The notes beneath the pieces are model-generated. The model had not been told where the DNA came from. It made no database searches and was given only the letters and a program-made list of their open reading frames with translations. A stretch of DNA of 64,000 nucleotides from Cardiocondyla obscurior. Its lineage: Eukaryota > Arthropoda > Insecta > Hymenoptera > Formicidae. This document shows, in pieces, positions 1 to 13,200 of the stretch. The position numbers and the translations under genes were made by a program. The stretch is from NCBI RefSeq assembly GCF_019399895.1, contig NC_091883.1, positions 2,398,377-2,462,376 of the forward strand, given 5' to 3'. Every line of letters begins with the position of its first letter. Position 1 is the first letter of the stretch.

Positions 1-1084
1 AGGGGGTCGAAACGCGCGGAGTCGATACCCGGGGGTGGCCGGACGAGACCCGGCAAGGGTTGTCGTCCACGCGGTGCGGCCACGTGTGAGCGACGCGCGC
101 ACCGACGACATTGTCCCCCGCGATAAGCAGCCGGCGATACGGCGCGTGTGAACGAACGCCGGCATGCGCCGCGGTATCGCGTTATTAATAATAAAAGACC
201 ACGGCAGACCGCGGGAAGGGCCTTCCGGGAAAGGCGGCGCGGCTATTTTCGAGTGCGAGCACGAGAATTTCCGTCGCGCAACTGCTGTCGGCGAGCGAGT
301 GACCGTCGTGATAGAAGGTGGACCGGAGTGGTATCGCGATGACGGATTATAGTCGCGCGACCTGAAGACAGCGCGGCAAAGTCCCCTTCGAGCGGCGCCA
401 ACCGCTCTTAACTGCTTTACTCTACCCGCGACGATCGCCGCCGTTGTGTTGTCATTCGTTGAAATCGCACCTTCGTAGTGGATTTTGTGATAGCGAGGCC
501 ACCTGTTTCCGTCGAGAATCGTGGTGCTCGTTAAAGTGAATAAAGTGCGGAGGCTCCGATTTCGAGCCGCGAGCGCCGATAGAAATCACGGATCGGCTCG
601 CTGCATCATTCGCGGCGTCTATCATTGTTATTCCCGCCCATTGTTATCTCGCGCGCCGTGTATATCGAGATTGCATAACCGCCGGATGATACTCGGTTAC
701 GCAATAATTCAACGGTGATCGAGAGCCCGACGTGCGATTACCGAAGGCGGACACGAAAAGAAACAAGGCTGCACGTGTTGCGTACAACAGTTCGGCTTGC
801 CGTTCAAGCCTCGTCGATTCGATCCGGAAGTCGGCGAGGAGTTTCGTGTCGACGTTGACAAATGCGGCGTGTCCTCGCGTTTTTTCATGAAAATAAGTCG
901 AGTTTTACCACTGGTCGGACTTGCGGCGTGCGTGGAAAAAAATAATTCGTGGGATTTAGGTGAAGGAAAACCTGAACTGTGACATGACGATAGTCTGACG
1001 GCGCGCCGTACGAGCGGAGCCGGGAACGTTCGGCGGAGTGGAAATTTCTCGGAAGAGCGACAAAGAAACCGGAAGTGACACGCG
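1..1084 (+). promoter_or_regulatory. CpG-rich leader / promoter region of the Bruno-type gene
   Basis: This block is much richer in G+C and CpG than the intron that follows, as expected for a promoter and 5' UTR. The exon start cannot be fixed from sequence. A 31-codon upstream reading frame runs from the ATG at 887 to the stop at 982, and a four-codon one starts at 983, so the leader could restrain translation. An in-frame TGA lies two codons before the main ATG at 1085, which closes the main frame upstream and fixes the start. Confidence 0.45.
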
Positions 1085-1214
1085 ATGGCGATGAAGAGCC
1101 AGAAACACCGGCACGGCACCGGTACCAGCATCGGCTCACCGAAAACTCATTATCCGGCTATCAGCCAGGCTTATTGGGCGCCACAGCCACAAACCGCGCC
1201 TTATTCCGTTCCAG
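1085..1214 (+). CDS. bru1: bru1 alternative first coding exon
   Basis: The exon holds an ATG and 43 codons (MAMKSQKHRHGTG..., ending ...TAPYSVP), then a consensus donor CAG|GTACAG. It leaves one base (G). The RRM2 exon at 23694 begins with AA and so completes GAA (Glu), giving ...YSVPERKLFVGM. The peptide is basic, then rich in Pro, Gln and Tyr, with no domain. It replaces RRM1 in this isoform. An exon missed inside the 22 kb intron cannot be excluded. Confidence 0.6.
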
Positions 1215-4200
1215 GTACAGACTTATCAATCCCTAATGACGCGTCGATCCGCGGGATTAAACGCGAGAATGATAACCAGAGTTCAAGAGTCCCTTGTTAT
1301 TCGCGGGAGGTCGAGGACCCCAACGTTTTGCATTTTTTATTTTTACGTACGCGCCGAATTTTTAATTTGTAATTTTTATTATCCTTATATAATTAAAGAT
1401 TTTTTTTTTTTTTTAATTACATAAACTGAAGCTTTGTATATCTACTGACCCGTGCCAAGATTCTCGCACACGATTACGCCTTGCGAATATTTTTATAATC
1501 TCATATCAGTTCAAACGCGTGATCTGTACTGTGTGACTTATTATTAAAAAATAGTCTTGCTAATGTAAAAATTTCGGGTGGGAAATTTATTATGGAAAAA
1601 AAAGAAGCTTGTAATAGAATTTTTCACTTTTCTTTTATTTTACTTATACCTTTGTATTTAAATTATATTTAAATCGAAGCACCGACGTGTCTCCACCAAC
1701 AGGAAGCTACACAACGAAATACGTCTATCTTCTCGCATAATATATTTCCCTTATTTTGAAATGGAAAGTTTCTGGGTATATACGTGTCACGCAAAGAACT
1801 TTTTTTTTTTTTTTTTCTTACTGATGGCTGCCTCTACTATCGCTTAGATTATCTACTTTTTATCTGCTTTTTGTTCTGATTATCATATATTGAATTACAT
1901 GCGACATTATGTTATCTAAACCCTAAATAAATTTTAAATTTCAATTCAGAGATAAATAACTGTTCTAACATTATGTGTGGGTGCAATTTATATATCTCAA
2001 GATTATTTACACGATAAGAACTTATCTATGAGTAGTGTTTCAATACTTGGTCAGTCTAAATGATAAAATTGTTATTACGATAAGAGGTATGTAAATACGT
2101 TTAGCATAAGTATTTTATGCGTGGCCCACGCAGCTCGATCCACGAGAACAAATCCGGCGAGCGCTTTGCCGATCGTTTATCCACGTTGTAAAAATAATTG
2201 TCGATAATTTCGTTAACCTGCTTAGGCCGGCAATGACCGCTTTTATTCGCGCCGTAATTCGCCCGAAATTCGCTGACGAAACTTCAATTTATCGGTTTTG
2301 AAACGAGTAAAGGCCGGTAGGCACGAAAAGTGACATCCGTCCGTCAGACTTGGTGACGTTATGAATAGTCAGAGGCGACTCGCGAACTGTCGAGGAGAAT
2401 GAATAAGTATGTACATACGTACTTGCATAAATATACGTGACCGCGTTGCGTATGACGCTTGAGCCATCACTATTAATAAAATAAAGGTATCCTCCGCCGC
2501 ATCGGACGTGTCGTGTCGTGTCAGTACGTCGCCAGTCAATATCCGCGTCTCTCCAAGACGTTCGAAGGGAATCCTCTCTTCGGACTATTTTCGGCCGATC
2601 GTAACTGGCAACATACATCGCTGACATTTGAACCCTTTTAATGGCTCGCGGCCATGTACAACGGTAACTATATATATTGTTTTGCGTGAATTTAATTGTC
2701 CACGATAGAAATTAAACTTTTATGCTTTTAATTTAATTTAATTTAACTTAATTGAAAAGTGACTTTAAATCTTTGAAACAAATTCTTTTTTTTTTTCTTT
2801 TCTTTTCACAAATGTCAGTTATTCTCGATCGGCAGAAAATGTGCAATTATTAAAATCTTTTCTATCTTTATGTTTTGAAATGCAGCGAGAGTTAGATTAT
2901 GAATATTAATATAAGCATTTGCGTTGAACAATAGCCGCGGATTTGGCAAGAGCGAAAGTGTATTTGCAACATTCTCATGAAGCAGCCATTGCACAGCGGC
3001 TGCATTACTGATCACGTCGCGGCTAAAATGAGGTTACTCATTCCATAGATTTCGCGTGCATAATACGATCAGAAGGTCACGTTCATCAGACTTGATCGAC
3101 TGCGTGCTTACCGCTCGCGCTTAACCTGATTATCGAGAATGTGTATTATTTTAATATTTGGATACGAGTTTAACCCGTAATTTAATTAATAAAACATTCT
3201 CAATCTTATAATTAGACACAAGATTAAAAAAAAAATATTTATCTTTTTATAAATAATTACTTATTAGATTACATTTCGTCTTACTCTTTCATGCCTAGGA
3301 CAGATATGCTTGAAATCTTATACGTATTATCTCAACGCTTCTGATAATTTTGTGAAGCAAACAATGTGTGCGTGTCTCAGGTTGAAATTATCTCAAGTAT
3401 CCAATATTTTTTTTTTTTTTCCTTAGTCTAATTAACGCTTAAAATTATGAAGCTACCCACTGCATTGGCGAGTCGAGTGAAGGAACGATTCGCACAAGGA
3501 GAACCGAGTCGATTTTAGAACCGGTCGTTTTCGGGGATTCTTTTTTAGATTCATAAATCACGCGTAATGATTTTAACGTCGTGCAGTGGTGGTAGCGTGC
3601 ACCGTGGGGTATTTTATTCTTGCAGTTTCCATTTCTCGCCGCTTTGAGACACGTGGGCGTTTCTCGTCAAGCGCGTTTACTCGACAATAGATTTTGCACG
3701 AGCAGAAGCGCTTTACGACTTGCCCGGCGATGAAGATAATTTACGGTGATTTGTCGACACGTTATTCGCGCGCTATCGTCCAAGAAATTTACGCTGCTTC
3801 CACATGCTCGCGATATATGGGCGCGAAAAATAGCACGTAAAAGTTTAATCATTCGCCCTCAGGCACGTAGTATAACCCACTTGCCAGGTTTTTTTTTTCC
3901 CCCTTTTTTTTTACGTTCGGCCTCGGTGGTATCTACAATTTCCATTTGCGGGAAATTACCGTTCTCCATAATGAAATATAATTGTGCGCGTAATATGCGC
4001 GCACGGGATAAGAATCGTAAAACTTTTTTTTCAACGTCTAAACTACCTTCTCGAAAGCCCGCCGACGTTAACACGAAAAAGGGTAATACTTCAGGTTTCG
4101 CAACGACACGACTCACCACTCGAGATACGACATGTATATCTCCTTTCTTTGATTTCCAAGTCAAACGACATTATTGTCCTAGTTCTTAGGCATTGATATT

Positions 4201-7200
4201 ACGAGCATGCAAGCATCCTTGAAACAGTTGCAAATTATAATAATGTCCTGTAATACCGCTCAGCCAGTCAAAGGACTGGGAAATTGAAATCGCATGAAGT
4301 TTTGTGTACAATGTCAAACGGAATACAATATGTCGTGACTCGACAACTACTGCGCAACTGCTCCACGGTGGATCCTTCGTTCGTCTATTATATTAATACA
4401 TTTTGCATCCTCTTAATGCAAAGCGTTCTGGATGTTATAAAAATTGCGTTATTTAAAATAAGCGAAAGTACGGTCGGATAAAAAAAAGAAGAAAAAAGAA
4501 AATGAAAGAAAGAGCTTTGGACGAAATACTTTTACGAAACTCGCCGTCGTAAATCTATTGAATTATTTTGGTAGAGTTGCACGTGTCTTATCATTTTATT
4601 CTCCCTCGAATAGTTGAAACGGAAGCGAACAATCAGAAGTGCTCGACGTAAAGTAGCTCTGCCGTGCATGAGGCAAGGAGAAACTCAAATGCAATTTCGC
4701 TATTGACTATCGATTGAAAATGTACGCCTCGATCTCGAGCTGTTTGTTCGACAACTCACGCGATTTCGTCGCTGTCAATATATCAAATGACATTGCGTTT
4801 TATTTCGCAAGCTTGCCCACGTATCTCTGAATAATCAATGTGATTTTGAGCAATTCTGCATCGTTGAAATTTTACGGAACGGAGCTAATGACCCTGCCGC
4901 TTTTTGCGCGGCCTGCTAAATTCGTCTTTGGCTTTTTCCGCGCGGACAAAGCCGCGGAAAGGAACGCCGCCGCCGCGCGCACGTATTCTTATCGCGTGTT
5001 CATTTCACGAAGGTGAGGTAAAAATATTTAACGCGTTTCGTAAGGCGCTAATTAAGATGCAACGGGCATATCCGTTATCCAAATAAGCCGGCGGCGTGCG
5101 ACGACGTGACTTTTCCAAGTGGTTCAACGTTGTCGCGCGTATTCTTCGTTCCTCGAGCACGGTTTCATTCTAAAACACCGATCGACGCGAGAAAATTATT
5201 CTGGTATTTACCAGCTACTTTATAATTCGCACGGCTTTCGAAAATCATTTTCAGAATTACCGCATCTCCGTTCTACGATCTAAATTTTATGAGAAAAATC
5301 GCATGCAAATTTTCAACTGTAAAAATTCAGGTAGTTACCGCGGATATAATAATTGTAACGACTTTATTATTGAATGTGTGAATAAAAAATTTTTAATTTA
5401 CGATTGGAAAATTATATTATATCTTTATATTAAATTTTAATACCCTGACGAAATGAAAGAGCGGACTAAATCAGATTTCCCCTTCGTTAATATCGTCGAT
5501 ACTTCATCTAACGTGAGCACACACGTCTCACAATAACAAACTCCACGTTGAAAAATGATAGCGTTGTGTACATCAACGCAAGCAATATCGGGTTGCAGCA
5601 ACGTGAGTATCTTTAGCTAATAAAATTCAATAGGCTGTCATGCAGTTTTTTTTTTCTTTTTTTTTTTCGCGAGGAAGTTATCGATATAAAAATCACGAAA
5701 AGTAACGAGGCTGCGGAGAGAAAAAAAAATTCAAGAAGGGACGTTCGATGTCAAAATTTTATTAATCGCGACAAAATTGCTTTGTCAAGCTGAAGAAAAT
5801 ATAACGTACTCCCGAAAGCTTTGCAGGCGGCGTGAAATATTCTGAACAACGGAGAGCGCGACGGTGTTTTAAGTCTACGTGAATTTTCGCGACGTTCAAT
5901 CTGAATAAGGATCTTCATTAGGGAACGTCAGCGATGTCGCGGCTCGATGCATCGGTTCAAAGTGATCGATAGCAGGTGTCGCGAGCGAAGCGGAAAGCTC
6001 GGATGAGAATTGCGTGGAATTCCGAGAGAGGAGAATACAATAACGAACACACTTTCAAACATCCTTGACTTCCTTATATGCAGGCACGCGGGAAGTTACG
6101 TAATGAAACCCGTCGAGTCACGGCAAAGCTGGTAAGAAGGATACGGCAAGAAAACGAGAGGAGATATCCCCGTGTAACAGAATCCTTTGTCAACGTTTCT
6201 GCCGCGCCATACGGATTGTCCCGCGGAATTAGAAATCTTTCTTTGAAGCGTCGTCGCTTCACCGCGATCTTTCTAATGAGCGTCTTGCCGATTAAAATGC
6301 ACTCGTTCAATTAGAAAACACTTGGACGAAAATTGATGACTTGTCGTCGCGTTCGATAAATTATTATGGAAATACATATGGCTTGACTAGCACGTTAAAG
6401 GATTTTTTTTTTTCTTACTTTTACACGCCAAGTTATGGATGCGAAATGTCAAATTATGTAAATTACTTTTATATAAACGTCTGCATAAATATTATACTAT
6501 ATCAAGCCGTAAAAAGATGCCGGAATAATAGCCCCTATTATCAATAATGTCTTTATTTTCACGTGACTTGAGTCACATCTGCTAATAATTTCACGGCTTA
6601 ATATATGCGTGACTGGAAAATTAATATTGATACGGTGCGGAGTAAAAATTGAATCATTTTTTTTTTTTTAATATATCACGATCAGTTTCGTAATTAAATC
6701 GATGTATTTAATATTCCATTAAAATAAGAGAAATCTATTAAAACTGGGTTCGTTCTTGTCGCATAAGTTAATCGAAATGATTTTCGCTCGGCGATTCATT
6801 GCGCTAACTGAAATTTTTCTCGGGAAGTGGACGACCTTGCGGCCGATGAGAACTCGAGAACGTCTAAAGAATACCTAGCGAATTGTGTTATCGTAAACGC
6901 ACCATTTTTATGACGTGCGATGACTCGCTTATATTGTGTATGTAGATATTTTTTACGAGTTCCTCGACGGTGTGGCTAGCTAGTTTAAGTATAGTCAGGT
7001 GATGTACGAGTTTCCGACGTGTGTGTGCGCGCTAATGGGTTGCGTAACCAAGACGAGTCGCTACGGTTGCACGTCGATGCCTGACAAACCACACGTTTCT
7101 AATGCACTCGGTTACATTTAGCAGGCTGCGACGGCGACGCGGTATTTCTTTAGTCGTGGCTTCGTTTACGCGGGCTGTAAGTCCTACTTATCACGTTCGC

Positions 7201-10200
7201 CACGTTCCGAGGCGATCGAAAGAAGAAAAAAAAAGTTGAGAATTAGTTGATTGAGACATTAGAGCGTGACGCGATGTAGGCAAATAATATTGTAATTTGC
7301 AGCTGAGTGGGTATCTGATGAAATGTCTAATTTTTATCTACCGCGAAGGCTCAATCCGAATCCCACCCATATTTCAAAGTTATATAATATTTATTAGAAA
7401 ATAAAATAAAATTTATGTGTATATATTTATTCGTGGAGCAGTTTCGGAAGGACGCTCTTTTTATTTCAAAGTTTTGCAGTGGATGCGTGGTGCGCAGATA
7501 TTTCTTTTTCTTTTTTTTTTTCTTTTATTTAACCTCGCACTTATTAATGCGCGTTAGTAAGTTTGCTGCATCCGATTATGCAATATGCAGGTAAACGCAC
7601 GTCGCTCGGTGAAACTCACGTCGAGGCGGAAGTCGCACGTCGGTCATAATATTTTCCCGGGCATAATATGCATTCGCATATTTCTTCGGAGATGTTAAAA
7701 AATTAATTTTTCTCATGCGCGGTAGGGCGGGACATCGTTTCGTTTCGCGTCGTGTCCTTCCCGCGGTAGCGGCGCAACGTCATTCTCTATTCCGCGAAAC
7801 ACCGAGCCCTCGAGCGTTTCTCTCAAAAGCGCAACTTTACGAACTCGGGAAAGTTAAGGTTCCGTACGATGCGAAACGACATCGCGTCAGTGTGTCAGTA
7901 GACCGGCAACGAAACGAGTTTCTTACCCGGCATTTAAACGTAACCGCAAGGTACGGCTCCCTTCACCGTCACGATACGGTATATTGTCGATCTCTTTAAC
8001 TTCCTCTTCACCGATGATTTACATTCGGAAATATCAGCGCGAATTACGAAGCCATAAAATTCGCGTATCAAGTCAGACGTACGAATTAAATCTCGCAACG
8101 GTACGAATTAATGAATTTTTATTTAATAACCAAGACGAAATTTTACCTAAAATTGCGTGCGATAAAAATTATTGAGTTACGTGTTAAACGAAATTATGTA
8201 AATCGTATAATAGAGCAAGGTGCGCGCAACAGATTTGCATTTGTTACTCGTATTACTTATGCGACTCGCGAATTAAACATTGACAATAAAAGCGAGCCGA
8301 GGTCAATGTGAAGTAGTCGTACTTTTGCCGGTTGCGTTCCGGTGAGAAATGAATTGGCAATGGTAGGGAAAAGGCGCCTCCCATCGCTTCACGATTTACA
8401 TGTGACCTAGTCTCAGCTGATCGAGAAGTGTCATTGGCCTCAGCACGAGCCTTCGCATCGTTTGGCTCGCGCGCGATAAGCGGCTGCATTTGATTAAAGT
8501 GCCCGTTGTGTCTGTTTCGTAAACTTCGACTTTACGTTCTTATGCAAATGATTAAAGTGAACTTGACTAACTTTCTTTTCGTGGGAAAACCATTATTTGT
8601 CGTAATTATCTAGTCGATACTAATGAAATATTTATCGAGCGATTTAAATCGCTGTGTAAAAAAGAAACGCGACAATTAAGAGAATGGTCTGAGCTGATGC
8701 AGTAGAGAAGGATTTCACTTGTGACACTTCTTTGCACATTAATTCGTATGCGTGCGTGTTCCGCTTTCACTCGTATCGCTCGGTCGTGCCGTTCCTAAAA
8801 TAATCACGTAATTCGTTACGCTTGGCGAATTCCTATCCGGCAAACTCGACTAAATTGCGGAAAAATAAAGCGCCAAACGTTTTTGACTATTCCAATCGAT
8901 CGAAAATAGCAATTACAATTTCCGCCCGTTATTCAAGAGCTGTCCCAACCGTGCAATAATTTATTTCGCGTTATATCTATCGCGCCGACGGTGTCACCTT
9001 TCTTTGCACGTAACGCTATAAACTCATTAATTGCCTATTAAAAATTGCCCATTAATAAATTATCAATTCTTTTCGAGGGCATGCAAATAATTAATAATGC
9101 ACCAACTACATATTTCTTTATGAATAATTGCACTTGTAGATAAAAATTTGCAAGAAATAGAATTTTTTTTATTTTTTTTTTTCATCAGAAAAAGCACATT
9201 TATTAAATTCGCATTTACGTCTCGCTTAACAACGCAACGTTAAATATGTGGTGCTCTACTTTTAAGATTTATTTATATGAGAGGCATAAAGAGAAAAAGA
9301 ATCGCTGCAATCTGTATGACGGAGAAAAAAAAACAAAAAAAAAAATTATATAGTCGTATATTTAACGTTGGACATGCGACGCAAAATTCCGCTTTTGTGT
9401 TTTATATTTTAATTCGTCGGTAATCGATAACTCTTTACGAGGGAAAACATTGATAAAAAGAAAGTAACAGCTGTAATGAAGAAAAGAAAAAGAAAAAGAA
9501 GAAAAAAAAAAAAAAAATAGCTCTCTCAGCGGCGTTTCTGTGTAATGCTTGTTTTTGTGGTCGGTCATTGCAGCCTGCAGGCTCCAGAAATTTATCAATG
9601 GAGACCGTTATTACGGGCACGCGTAAAAGAGAGAAAGAGAGAGGCGCTTATAAAGCAGGTTGGTAGAAAATGAAGGCCACGAGAACTCCATTTCAGCTGG
9701 TGATGTGCAATATTTATTTGAATAAAGTTACGTCAGTCTCTGTCGTCATCGTTACGTTTTTAATCTTACCGGGGATTATCTAATTATTTACGATCGGATT
9801 TTATTTGCAATATTTAAAGAAGCCTTCGAAAGTAAATCTTGAAATAAGGATCTCAAACGATTTAATTTTTGTAAGTTAAATACGACGAAAGTAAAATTGA
9901 AATAAAAAAAAAAAAAAAAAAAAAAGAGTTGCTTCGCAGGGAGTATAATTAATGAATCCTTGACTTGTCGGTTTTAACTCGCGTGTAGAAATTTTTGATC
10001 TATTTTCAACAGTTTGTCGTTATTTTCGTACTGTGGTTAGTGAAGCAATTACGTCAAAAGTATCTGATCGTGCACTCGAAGGGACGTTTATCTCGATGTA
10101 CTTGAAGGCAACGTATGGCGTGTAGTATATTTGTTATTTTTAAATAGGTCATCGCTGATAAAGATTCGCTAAGTATAGAAATACCGGTCTAATAGCGATA

Positions 10201-13200
10201 ACAGCTAATGAACTCGCTTTTAAATCGACCGTGACCGATCTCTAGGTACTTGTATCTCTCTTGCACAGTTGCATCATATATTACGCAAATTATGTAATAA
10301 TCAAGCTAAACTAAAGTGTGGTATCTTTAATGAAAAAGAACGATTAAAGAATTAAATTCGAATAGATAAAGGAACAAGATGACTGTGCGCTATCAATTTT
10401 GAGTCACGACTTATTAGGAAGTGTAACCTTATTTTTTTTAATAAACCATATATTACATTTATCTGTTGATTTTATTGAAATTCAAATCAGTCGCGTATCG
10501 GTTTCGTCTCTTCTTTGTCTGTTTCCTGCCTCATAGCCGCACCCGCAGGCACGCAGCGACTAATAACTGGAAATTACACGAGAGCCTGGGTGTTCATTTG
10601 ATCGACCTAATAACGAATACTCAGCATTTCGACTCGCGGCCAACCAACATTTCGCGATCACGGTCGTATGAAAGCGCGGCGCAATCCGCTCGTAACGCAG
10701 CGCGTAGCGAATTTCACGCGCAAAAAGGTGCGCTTGTGCCAGAATTTATTATTAATCTTTGTGTCTGCTAGAATATTGATTGTCGTACATAGAATTTGCA
10801 ACAGAAGAAATAAAGAGACTGATTTTTTTTTATCTTTCTTTTTTTTTTACCTCGGTTAAGATCGATTTTTTTCAGGACGGGCCTTTTGTCTAATCGAATC
10901 TCAATGGCGCGCGAAACGGGTGAAGGCCGAATTAACGTCGGGATGTTAATTACGTTCGCATTATTACGAGAGTCGGGTGGAGGCACCTCGAGGATAACGG
11001 CGTGTCGGTGTCGCGTGCGTGTCGTCTTCGTTATGCAAACAATATCTCTAGCGCGCTAATATTGGTTAATGGAAAGAACTGCAATCTTAGCCGGCGCGGT
11101 GACGTCGGCCTTGAAGTGGACGTCAGAGCGCCTTGCTTTTCCCCTACGTCCTCCTTGCTTAGGTAATGTAAAATTCCGGGATACGCGGCGTATTATCGCG
11201 CGCAGTTTATTCAAGAAACAACGCTCCGCAGGCTACTCTACATTACGTCGACGTGAATTAGCGCTAATTTGTGGCTAATTAATTTTCCCGCCTCGGCTGG
11301 CGTCGGCGTCGCAAGCAGAGCTACAGTGAGAAACGTTGCCCCACGACTCAATAAAAAAAAAAAAACAAAAAAACAAAAAAAAACCCTCTGTTATTTATGG
11401 CGCTGATGTTGTCGAGGACAATTTAAAATAAATCAAACTCCTTGGTTTTAGAAAGTCTTTCTATATCCGCGACTCAAGTCCGACCAGGCGTTCTCGACAG
11501 CCTCGCGATTATCACCGTGCAAAATATTGCTCCGAAATTAACGTGATTCCTCGATAATCGGTACCGCGGTGGAATGTCATATTCCGGAACGCAATCTAGC
11601 TTATACGTTATAAAATCATGCATTCCGAAAATAGCCGAGCGCGACGGCGATCGCGAATCGTTGTTTCGCTGAAGGCAATCGTTCCGTTCTATCTGCGGGA
11701 ACTGGTGTAACGCGCGAATCATCGTTTTTTCACTCGATGACTCCAGAATTCGCGGTGGATTGCACTTGACTGCGCACCGCGTACGAGGCGCACGGGACTG
11801 ACGGTCTATCCTTGAACGTTCGTACGTAATAACAACGCTGTTCAACCTGCGCAAAATAACGCCCTGCAGGCACTTGCGTAACACTGCGCGCGAAATATAG
11901 ACGTGATCTCGGTGAACGGCGATTCGCGGAACAATTATAAGAATACCATGATCGAGTACTTGATGACTTTCAAATATCTCGAAGCGCCATATTTATTTAT
12001 CATTTTTTTAACGTTTTAATTATGCAAAGGAATTTCAGCAATTTCTTTTTTTCTTTTTTTTTCTTTTTAGCAAATTTAATTTAGCTGCGAGTTCTATGAA
12101 ATATATTGATATATAAAATATCATACATTTACGTAAAAATGTATGATATACGTTTACGAAAATTCTTCCTTTGTCATAAAGTACTGTTTTGTGTGACGGA
12201 ACAAGACAAATGTAGGTCAAAAATATTTAAGAATCGGACAGCTCAAAGAGCAGCGTATTGAAGAAACTCGCGACATTTTTCCATATACGCGGAACGCGCG
12301 TTCCGCGAGAACGTTTGAAGTCACGACGAAACTGTATCCTTCAAAGGTAGGTACGTCGAGTTTTAATGATCGCCGCGAAGCAAAGTATAGTCGCGGTATG
12401 TAAACGATATTCCAAAGTAATTTTAGTCGTCGCGAATAAAATTGGTGGCCATGCCAGTCTCGATATTAAAAATGTTATCATACGGAAGGGACTCTGTGTC
12501 CCTCTGGAACATTTAAGATACTCGCGTTTCATAAGCGAACATGTTCATAACTCAACGTCATCCAAATGACATAAATCGCGGTGAAATATATTCACGATAG
12601 CGACGCGGCGAGGAGAGGGAGATTTATTTCCATTAAATTCATTCTTATTTAATCTGTTGCGAAAATAATAATAAACGAATGAGTGAGCCGAAGGGACTAC
12701 GTTTCCTCTCGTGGGTGAGCCGGGGATTTCGCTCGAGGGATTCCCGGGCGATGCTAACGAAGTCGTTTAACCCAAGCCGAGCCGAAGCGCGGAAGAGTCC
12801 GCGACGGCGAGCTTTTCTCTCTCGTCTTTGCACGGCGAGGCGGACAGTTCGCAGAAAGCGGCGGCCGTTCGGTTACGCAAGAAGGGATTGCGATTACTCT
12901 TCGGTTAGATTCTCGGTTCGTTGCCGTTTGCCCCGCGCCATAGTACCGTACGACGGAACAGCCGCCGCATGCCGTCGTGCACAGTTGTGCACGCAGCTAT
13001 GTGCGAGCCGGCTACCTGTAGTAGGCTCACTGATACGACGTTTATAGCCTCGGACGCACCGAAGCCTCGTTTCGCAAGTTGTTAAAAAAAAAAAACCCTC
13101 CACTCGAAAAGTTATTTAAAAAAAAAATTTAAATGCTTTAAAAGCGCCGCTTCTATTCTTCAACCTACTCGTATTCTAAATTTGATCGGTTTATTGTTAA

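Noticed and set aside
709..1131. 140-codon minus-strand open frame in the leader
   Set aside because: It is antisense to the bru1 leader and first exon and arises from GC-rich composition; the plus-strand exon has better support.
3746..4189. 147-codon open frame on the plus strand with a 101-codon frame opposite
   Set aside because: No family resemblance, low-complexity Phe/Pro/Lys runs from T/A tracts, and no splice or promoter context.
11474..11884. 136-codon minus-strand open frame in the intron
   Set aside because: No domain, Arg-rich compositional peptide, no splice edges checked out.
12679..13047. 122-codon Arg/Ser-rich frame
   Set aside because: Arg-rich peptides are what CpG-rich DNA gives by chance; no homology recognised.
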